Shown here piece by piece: positions 57,925 to 64,000 of a DNA stretch of 64,000 nucleotides. Source of the DNA: an uncultured Bacteroides sp. (GTDB lineage Bacteria > Bacteroidota > Bacteroidia > Bacteroidales > Bacteroidaceae); assembly GCA_900553185.1 (NCBI GenBank), contig USCT01000004.1, positions 62,001 to 126,000 of the forward strand, given 5' to 3'. The number at the start of each line of letters is the position of its first letter. Positions within the stretch are counted from its first letter, which is position 1. The notes beneath the pieces are model-generated. The model was not told where the DNA came from. It made no database searches and worked only from the letters and a program-made list of their open reading frames with translations. Made by a program: the position numbers and the translations under genes.

Positions 57925-59307
57925 TTATTTCGTTCCATAAGCACCGAAATATGACTGGATGGCCGGTGACTGATAAGACTGTCCGTTTACGGTCAGACCC
58001 CCTGCAAAATACGGAGTGATGTCACTACCCGTATAGGCACCGTTCAGTACCGGAGAGCCTGCCTGTACATGGAAGTCCCATTCGTCATTGTAAGCATAAT
58101 CAGTCAGACCGACACCGTTTACATCGAAGTTGACAAACATCGGATCTTCCAGATTGTTTTCAGTAGCGATTACGCTGTTTGCGTCCACTACACCGGTATA
58201 ATAGTTCTCATGATCATAATTGTAGCCTTCCCACGAATACGCTACCCCACTGTCTTCCGTAAAGACGATGTCACTCTTCTGGCTTCCTGATGCATAGAAG
58301 TTGTAATCGATGACTGATTTTGAATCATAACCTTCTTCCGGATCGTTCGGTTTCTTGTAGTTAGGAGTCATGGCTCTGAATTTACAGTTCACCATCAGGT
58401 TGTTGACTACATTGGCAAGAGCATTCTTTTCAACGTATACACAACCACCCTTTTCACCGTCACGACGCCATCCGGCATTGATAATTGTATTGTTGTATGC
58501 CTGGATCTTTGCCTGACCACGTGTTTCACTCTGACCGGAGCTGGAGAGTTTCAAACCGTTCGTATTCGGGCTGAACATAATGTTTCCGGCAACATCGGCA
58601 GTACATCCGGCCTTTACATTGACTGCTTCGGCACCGTCGTAACCGTTGGCCGCAAAAATATTGTTGGCAATGATGGCACTACCTCCCATCAGATAAATAC
58701 CGTCAGACCATCCGTTACGCAAGACAGAATTGGTAATTACATACTTACCGTTAATGTTATTGGTAGTAATCTGCGGATAAGCATCGTCACCGGCTGTATA
58801 TACACCGTTCGTAGCAGCAGGAGAACCTTCGATAACCTGACCTCCGGTATATTCGATGATCGTATGATCGATCAGCATTTCCTCACATGACTCAGAAGCC
58901 ACGATACCTCCCCACAAGCCGGCAAATATATTATCTTCGGTACGATCGGCTTCATCAACTGACATCAGGATCGGATTTTCGGCCGTACCTTCACAATACA
59001 AATTACCGTTTACTGTAAATTCGATAGGCACATGATTGACTCCTACGCCATTGTCGTCGAAAATAACCTGAACCCCTTCTTCAATCGTCAGAGACTTTCC
59101 TTCCGGAACAACCAGATGTCCGCTGACTTTTACAACAGAATTAGCCTTCCAGACACCTTCCACATCACCCGAAACAGTTTCTTCGGTTACATTACCGTTA
59201 CCTCCTTCATCCGGAGTTGTGCCATTGTTTACCGTGTCGTCATCACTACAAGCCATCAATGTCATTGACATCAAAGCTGCACCTACTAAAAACGAATTGA
59301 ATTTCAT
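57925..59307 (-). CDS. Beta-helix lipoprotein partnered with the TonB receptor
   Basis: 460-residue lipoprotein; lipobox LMAC (Cys20) followed by an Asp/Gly/Asn-rich linker. The main part is a right-handed parallel beta-helix repeat: short strands with Asn/Gly turns (NNIFAANGYDGAEAVNVKAG, VVNNLMVNCKFRA). Such folds bind or cut polysaccharide, but no catalytic signature is seen. It starts 56 bases after the receptor stop and probably sits on the outer face of the outer membrane as its partner, in the place where SusD would be. Confidence 0.85.
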   Translation of the reverse strand: MKFNSFLVGAALMSMTLMACSDDDTVNNGTTPDEGGNGNVTEETVSGDVEGVWKANSVVKVSGHLVVPEGKSLTIEEGVQVIFDDNGVGVNHVPIEFTVNGNLYCEGTAENPILMSVDEADRTEDNIFAGLWGGIVASESCEEMLIDHTIIEYTGGQVIEGSPAATNGVYTAGDDAYPQITTNNINGKYVITNSVLRNGWSDGIYLMGGSAIIANNIFAANGYDGAEAVNVKAGCTADVAGNIMFSPNTNGLKLSSSGQSETRGQAKIQAYNNTIINAGWRRDGEKGGCVYVEKNALANVVNNLMVNCKFRAMTPNYKKPNDPEEGYDSKSVIDYNFYASGSQKSDIVFTEDSGVAYSWEGYNYDHENYYTGVVDANSVIATENNLEDPMFVNFDVNGVGLTDYAYNDEWDFHVQAGSPVLNGAYTGSDITPYFAGGLTVNGQSYQSPAIQSYFGAYGTK

Positions 59308-59363
59308 AAAATAATTAATTGGTTAATTGAATTTACTCGTTAAAATATCTGTCACACTTTATA

Positions 59364-62015
59364 TTATAATTTATATCTGATTCCCAGCATAAACGACTGC
59401 CCGTGCCATTCCTTGCGTTCTATTACATTACCGTTATGGCGTTCGGAATCCACACCTTCCGTATGGGGACCATTCTGAATGAAGCGAAGCAAAGGAATAT
59501 CCAACAGATTGGAAGCCTTGGCGTAAACGCTGATACCGTTCTTCCAGCTCTTCTCTACAGAAGCATCCAGCTGAAAATATCCGTCTTCCCAAATATCGTC
59601 CTCATACCAGTTCGAAATGTCGCTCAGGCGCTTTCCGGTATAACTTCCGGCCAATTGTCCTTCCCAGCCATGCTTGGTATCCTTAAAGAGGAAAGAAAGA
59701 TTGGCCACGTGGGCAGCCTGCCCAAACAACGGACGGGACTGACGTTTGGAAATAACTTCCGAACCATCCATCAGACGTTTGTCCGTAGTTACCTTGGAAT
59801 GTGTATACGTATAGTTTGCCTTGATACCAAACCAGTTGAAATATTTCATAATATCTACTTCCGCACCCAGATTTCTGGCCGTACCGAAATTCATCGGCTT
59901 GTAATACGTATCCTGTCCTTCATTGATCAGACCATACTCGATAGGATTATCCAGCTTTTTATAGAACAGCCCCACCATAAACTGTTCCGAAGAATGCGGA
60001 AAGAACTCGTAACGAACATCTATGTTATCTGCCACCGTATGTTTCAGATCCGGATTACCTTTCTCCTTGTAGTCTTCATTGATAATGCTGTAAGGAACAA
60101 TCTCGAAGAAGCTCGGACGATTGATGGAACGTGCGTACGAGAAACGGAGATTGGCATTCTGATGCACGTTGTATTTGGCGTGGAAACTCGGTAACACATC
60201 GGTATATTCCTGATTTCCTTCCGGATCGACATCACGCGCAAACTTCAAGACATATCCCTGATTGGTATGTTCCACACGCACACCGGCAATGAGTTCCCAT
60301 TTTCCGAACGTATATTTCGCCATTCCATAACCGGCTCCAATCTTTTCGGTCGCATCATAATTCAGCGGGTCTCCGATATTTCCATACGCACGTGGCGTAA
60401 ACTGGATCTCATCAAAATTATTCCAGTCTTCTCCCAGATACTGAGGGTCCTTGCTGCCAGTAGCCGAATCAAACGTATACTCATTGAAAAAACTGTCGCG
60501 TTTCTTATCACGGTACATACCTCCCGCAGAGAAATCGAATGTTCCGTTCCATGCGTTTCTCAACTTATAGGACAAGTTTACATAAAGCGCCTTGTCCTGA
60601 TCGGAATTATGCTCCCACCGGCGTATGGCACCACCTGAAGTCTGTACGTGCATGCCCTGCATATAGATTTCCGCATTGTCCGGCGTTTCGCTGAAAGCCT
60701 TCGACCATACAGCCGACCAGTCCAGCTTTAAAGCTCCTCCTTCGAGAAACAAATGTTCTCCCTTTAAGGTAGAATTGATGATATACTGACGATTCCACTT
60801 CATACGTACCTGACGTTCCTTGTCATCCTGTCCGTCACGCACTTCTGCTTCACGCATATCCATGTATCCGTTGTACCAGGTCAGCTTGTGGTTGTCATTG
60901 ATATTATAATCAAGTTTTAAGTGTACTCCCGTACGTGTCTGCTGGGAGGAATAGTTACGGTATTCGATTCCGTAATGAGTAGTTCCAGGCTGGTAATAAA
61001 TCTGACTTTCTTTTCCACGATAGGTATTCAGATAGCTACCTGCCAGCATGACTCCCAACTTTTCGCCGAAAAAGCGATCGCCGTACGAAATGCCGGCAGT
61101 CAGATCCGGCAACGGTTTCTTCCAGCTCATCCGCAGATTGGAAGTCCGGAAATTATCCATCGTCACCTTATAATCCTCGGGCTTTCCCATGGCTTCGTAA
61201 GGAGATTTCTTGGCGATGTCTCCATAATTGAACGACTGAAAGTCACGGTCGAAATACATCGCATTGTATCCGGTAGAGATATTAGCTGTAAACTGACGTT
61301 CGGAAGGAGCGTCTTTCATAACCAGATTCACGGCTCCACCAATTCCATCGCCTTCCATATCGGCTGTCAGTGATTTGGTAACTTCCAGGCGGTCCAGCAT
61401 TTCGGACGGGAAAATATCCAGCGGAACAAACCGGTTCTTGTTGTCCGGACTTGGAATCTTGACTCCGTTTATCAGGGTATAGTTGTAACGCTTGTCCATA
61501 CCACGTAAGATGGCATACTGCCCTTCTCCACTGCTGTTACGTTCGACGGTTACTCCCGACATACGCTGAATGACATTGGCCACAGTAATATCCGGAGAAA
61601 GTTCCATGGCTTTGGCGCTCATGACATTGACTACGTTCATGGCCTGTTTTTCAATGCCACGGGCCCCGGCCTCCGTTCTTCCGGGATTACTGGCTATAAC
61701 CGTAATTCCCTCCAGTAGTACGTCATCACTTTTTAACGGAATTTCAATTTCCGACTTACTTCCGTCTACTACAATCTCACACTTCTGATACCCTACATAC
61801 GAGCAGACCAATGTATATTTTTTTCTGCTTACCGAAAGATTGAATGATCCGTCCAGTCCTGTCACGGCTCCCCGTGTAGGATCTTCCTTCACCATTACAG
61901 ACGCACCGATAATCTCCTCTCCTGTCTGCGCATCCTTTATCTTGCCCTTTAAATCCCATGCATGGGCGTTCACCGACGCCAACAAACACATGCCTAATAC
62001 CAATTTTGATTTCAT
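59364..62015 (-). CDS. TonB-dependent outer membrane receptor
   Basis: 883-residue receptor. Signal peptide, then an N-terminal carboxypeptidase-regulatory-like domain (about 23-100), a plug domain (about 105-240; GVTVERNSSGEGQYAILRGMDKRY, DGIGGAVNLV), and a beta-barrel ending in Leu. ATG 62015 (MKSKLVLG) is chosen over 62060, which lies within the leader. It has no SusD neighbour; the lipoprotein downstream takes its place. Ligand is unknown. Confidence 0.93.
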   Translation of the reverse strand: MKSKLVLGMCLLASVNAHAWDLKGKIKDAQTGEEIIGASVMVKEDPTRGAVTGLDGSFNLSVSRKKYTLVCSYVGYQKCEIVVDGSKSEIEIPLKSDDVLLEGITVIASNPGRTEAGARGIEKQAMNVVNVMSAKAMELSPDITVANVIQRMSGVTVERNSSGEGQYAILRGMDKRYNYTLINGVKIPSPDNKNRFVPLDIFPSEMLDRLEVTKSLTADMEGDGIGGAVNLVMKDAPSERQFTANISTGYNAMYFDRDFQSFNYGDIAKKSPYEAMGKPEDYKVTMDNFRTSNLRMSWKKPLPDLTAGISYGDRFFGEKLGVMLAGSYLNTYRGKESQIYYQPGTTHYGIEYRNYSSQQTRTGVHLKLDYNINDNHKLTWYNGYMDMREAEVRDGQDDKERQVRMKWNRQYIINSTLKGEHLFLEGGALKLDWSAVWSKAFSETPDNAEIYMQGMHVQTSGGAIRRWEHNSDQDKALYVNLSYKLRNAWNGTFDFSAGGMYRDKKRDSFFNEYTFDSATGSKDPQYLGEDWNNFDEIQFTPRAYGNIGDPLNYDATEKIGAGYGMAKYTFGKWELIAGVRVEHTNQGYVLKFARDVDPEGNQEYTDVLPSFHAKYNVHQNANLRFSYARSINRPSFFEIVPYSIINEDYKEKGNPDLKHTVADNIDVRYEFFPHSSEQFMVGLFYKKLDNPIEYGLINEGQDTYYKPMNFGTARNLGAEVDIMKYFNWFGIKANYTYTHSKVTTDKRLMDGSEVISKRQSRPLFGQAAHVANLSFLFKDTKHGWEGQLAGSYTGKRLSDISNWYEDDIWEDGYFQLDASVEKSWKNGISVYAKASNLLDIPLLRFIQNGPHTEGVDSERHNGNVIERKEWHGQSFMLGIRYKL

Positions 62016-62035
62016 GTCCTTTTTTTTAACTGCCG

Positions 62036-62043
62036 CAAAAGTA
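62036..62043 (-). promoter_or_regulatory. -7 promoter element for the TonB receptor operon
   Basis: TACTTTTG on the minus strand; the -33 element is not clear. Confidence 0.4.
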
Positions 62044-62111
62044 CAGGTCATGATTTTCATGGTCGTTTCAAGTATATTTCAATACTGTGACATCTGTTTA
62101 CAAAAGAATGA

Positions 62112-62153
62112 CAAAAAAAGAGTCATCCGGATCTGAATCGTTCGGATGACTCT
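62112..62153 (-). terminator. Terminator of the histidine acid phosphatase gene
   Basis: AGAGTCATCCG pairs with CGGATGACTCT; minus strand continues into a T-tract. It separates the phosphatase from the receptor operon. Confidence 0.9.
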
Positions 62154-62184
62154 GCATATATCATAATACAATACTATTCTAATT

Positions 62185-63477
62185 TTACTCTGCGGAAGAC
62201 ATAGCAGGCAACTGAATATTCCTTACAACTTTTTCCCAATATGCCCGAAGGTCTTTCCAATGATAGAATGGAGCCGCATCGGTGGCGACAGGCAACGTAA
62301 CCTCCCGTTCATTCAATAAAGGCTTTACCAGTATATCATCGCTTCCTTTCTTGCGGTAAAAAATCAACTGGATATTTCCACACATCGGAATAATATGATA
62401 CGTACGATACGTATCGGCTATCTGCTGCCAGTCTTCCGTAGAGAGGGACAGCCGGTTCATCCCCATGAGGACAGCCAGCGGAGCAAGATTGGTATCATGA
62501 CCGTAACGCAACGTCACCGCACGATTTCCGGATGAGATGACCGTATCGGCTGTAACAATAAAATTATCCAGCAAGTTACGCTCCAGCCTGTACATACACG
62601 CGCCACTCAACGGAGATGCACCTTTTTCATAATACCACTCAAAATTATTACGCTGCCACAGATCATACAATTCCTGTTCCGTAAACAGAAAAGCCAGGTC
62701 AGGCAGACTGTCGCTACTCTGACTGATGCCGTGTAATTCGAACAAATCGGCCATCAGACCCGACGGACGCCGAATATTCCGACTGACATATACCGAATCG
62801 GCAAACAGCTGTTTCATCAAACGTTGCGGATGGATATAGACAGAATCGGCCACCCGATATACCGAATCCATATTATGCAAATGCTGTTCCTCATAAACCG
62901 GATTCTTGTACTTGATATAATAAGCGTCGGCCTCACTGGTATTTGCCGTAATATTCAATTTCGGATTCAGCCCTTTCAATTCTATACACCCGGCTGCCAT
63001 CGAAAGAAAAGCACGGGTCTTATACGTAGAACGGGCATCTACATGTACTCCGTCCTGAAATACCTGCGGATAATGCGCATACATCCGGTCTGCCAGCTGA
63101 CAATGCTGCCGCACTCCTTTCGGAGTCAGTTCACCGTATTTGTTTTCTGCTTCCTCGGCCAGACGGGACACAACCTCCAACGCACGTTTTCCATCGGGCG
63201 TAAGAACACCTGCCTCATCGGCATTCCGCAAAATACCCAAAGGTTCCGTATACTTCTTTTCCTTTGTAAGATAACGGGAGCCGTGACGGGCAAAAGCAGA
63301 AATATAAAACGGCTCATACCCGTCGGGAGCCGAAGTCAGAGTAACTTCCGGAGCCTGGTACGCATAATATTTTCCTGCTGCCAAGGCAGGATTCTGACGG
63401 ATCTCTTCACGTGCTGTCTGGGCCATAGCCATTCCCGCTACTCCGCACAAACAGACAACTGCAACAAAATTCTTCAT
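62185..63477 (-). CDS. Exported histidine acid phosphatase
   Basis: 430-residue member of the histidine phosphatase clade 2 (acid phosphatase/phytase relatives). Signal peptide to about Ala19. Catalytic RHGSR is at residues 64-68 and the proton donor is His327-Asp328 (GHDTN), unlike the HAE motif of MINPP phytases. It may hydrolyse organic phosphate esters outside or in the periplasm. Own terminator; upstream gene is mfd. Confidence 0.9.
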   Translation of the reverse strand: MKNFVAVVCLCGVAGMAMAQTAREEIRQNPALAAGKYYAYQAPEVTLTSAPDGYEPFYISAFARHGSRYLTKEKKYTEPLGILRNADEAGVLTPDGKRALEVVSRLAEEAENKYGELTPKGVRQHCQLADRMYAHYPQVFQDGVHVDARSTYKTRAFLSMAAGCIELKGLNPKLNITANTSEADAYYIKYKNPVYEEQHLHNMDSVYRVADSVYIHPQRLMKQLFADSVYVSRNIRRPSGLMADLFELHGISQSSDSLPDLAFLFTEQELYDLWQRNNFEWYYEKGASPLSGACMYRLERNLLDNFIVTADTVISSGNRAVTLRYGHDTNLAPLAVLMGMNRLSLSTEDWQQIADTYRTYHIIPMCGNIQLIFYRKKGSDDILVKPLLNEREVTLPVATDAAPFYHWKDLRAYWEKVVRNIQLPAMSSAE

Positions 63478-63632
63478 ATTTTCTGAACAATCATTTTACC
63501 AATGGATGCAAATGTAAGGTATCTGTAGCCTGATTATCCGCCACACGATTCATAAAAATCATCTTTCCGCCAGACTGAAACACAAACGAAACATCTTTGT
63601 CACACAAACCCGGCAAGAAACTTCCCCGTTGC

Positions 63633-64000
63633 CTACATTCCGATAATTTCCTGCAACACCTTCACAGCCGAAGCCACATCGGTAATGTGGGTCACTACCA
63701 TACTCCGCTTTCCGTTCTGTTCGCGCAAATTACAGTATCGCGGATTCTTCGACATATAATCGATAATCTTACCAAAAGCCTGACTCTGATAATACGGACT
63801 CTCCAGATTGCTCACAAAATAAAGAATCATCTTTCCTGCCTTGAGCACAACTTTCTCTACACCCAACCGTTTGGCCAGCCGCCGCAAAGGAACAATCCGA
63901 ATCAGTTCTTCACCTTCGGGAGGAATCTTTCCGAAACGATCGACCAACCGGGCCTTAAAGGCCTCTACATCCTTATCGAGAACCAGCTTGTCCAGTTCAC
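63633..64000 (-). CDS. mfd: Transcription-repair coupling factor, C-terminal part
   Basis: The open frame runs off the right edge of the window; about 121 C-terminal residues are seen. The end is the typical TRCF domain: ARLVDRFGKIPPEGEELIRIVPLRRLAKRLGVEKVVLKAGKM. The remainder with the RNA-polymerase-interaction and helicase domains lies outside. Mfd displaces stalled RNA polymerase and recruits UvrA. Confidence 0.9.
   Translation of the reverse strand, partial: ELDKLVLDKDVEAFKARLVDRFGKIPPEGEELIRIVPLRRLAKRLGVEKVVLKAGKMILYFVSNLESPYYQSQAFGKIIDYMSKNPRYCNLREQNGKRSMVVTHITDVASAVKVLQEIIGM

Noticed and set aside
63495..63660. Minus-strand open frame ending KMIFMNRVADNQATDTLHLHPLVK between mfd and the acid phosphatase
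   Set aside because: About 56 residues without a good start, overlapping the mfd end in another frame and containing a TACATTTG element; it could be a gene remnant, but this cannot be supported.

Overview
The window is a chromosome segment from a member of the Bacteroidales, most likely a gut Bacteroides or Phocaeicola relative. The evidence is lifestyle genes (pyruvate:ferredoxin oxidoreductase, TonB-dependent receptor, S1 sulfatase, GH51 arabinofuranosidase, a three-subunit propionyl-CoA carboxylase type enzyme), many lipoproteins with short lipoboxes, and promoters of the Bacteroides type (TTTG, about 19 bases, TAnnTTTG) in front of many genes. No plasmid, phage or insertion-sequence gene and no CRISPR array was seen.

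Layout. 0-9.4 kb: S41 protease lipoprotein, an unnamed ATP-grasp-like protein, an AAA_14/DUF4143 ATPase, pyruvate:ferredoxin oxidoreductase and a Ser-type sulfatase. 9.4-16.2 kb: tRNA-Ser, mutS2, L-serine dehydratase, a HAD phosphatase, a secreted DUF1349-like protein and a LuxR-type regulator. 16.3-22.3 kb: rplU-rpmA, an XRE-cupin regulator with an acyl-CoA ligase, a GH51 enzyme and mltG. 22.3-28.3 kb: a Trk/Ktr potassium uptake pair, TrpB2, an AGCS amino-acid symporter and two tandem tRNA-Glu genes. 28.3-34.8 kb: a six-gene tetR-tolC-hlyD-ABC exporter operon resembling E. coli CecR/YbhGFSR, with a palindromic operator at its promoter. 35.0-40.9 kb: an esterase, a double META-domain lipoprotein, a carboxynorspermidine/saccharopine dehydrogenase, bcp-recA and a secreted HEXXH protein.

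41.1-50.6 kb is the main accessory region. It is one tightly packed seven-gene minus-strand operon of a type I restriction-modification system: half-size hsdS, hsdM, fic, full-size hsdS, a HAD phosphatase, hsdR and a YgjP-like metallopeptidase. It has a textbook promoter with a 15-base palindrome just upstream. This is the best candidate in the window for an under-described system, because an autoinhibited Fic enzyme and a complete HAD phosphatase are built into the restriction operon.

51.0-56.1 kb: an amidase-thioredoxin pair, then the biotin carboxylase, biotin carrier and carboxyltransferase operon. 56.6-63.5 kb: a metallophosphoesterase, a beta-helix lipoprotein paired with a TonB-dependent receptor (no SusD), and a histidine acid phosphatase, which together may form a phosphate-ester scavenging locus. 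The window ends inside mfd (C-terminal part only). Several intergenic regions hold palindromes or degenerate repeats with no coding explanation; they are listed separately.
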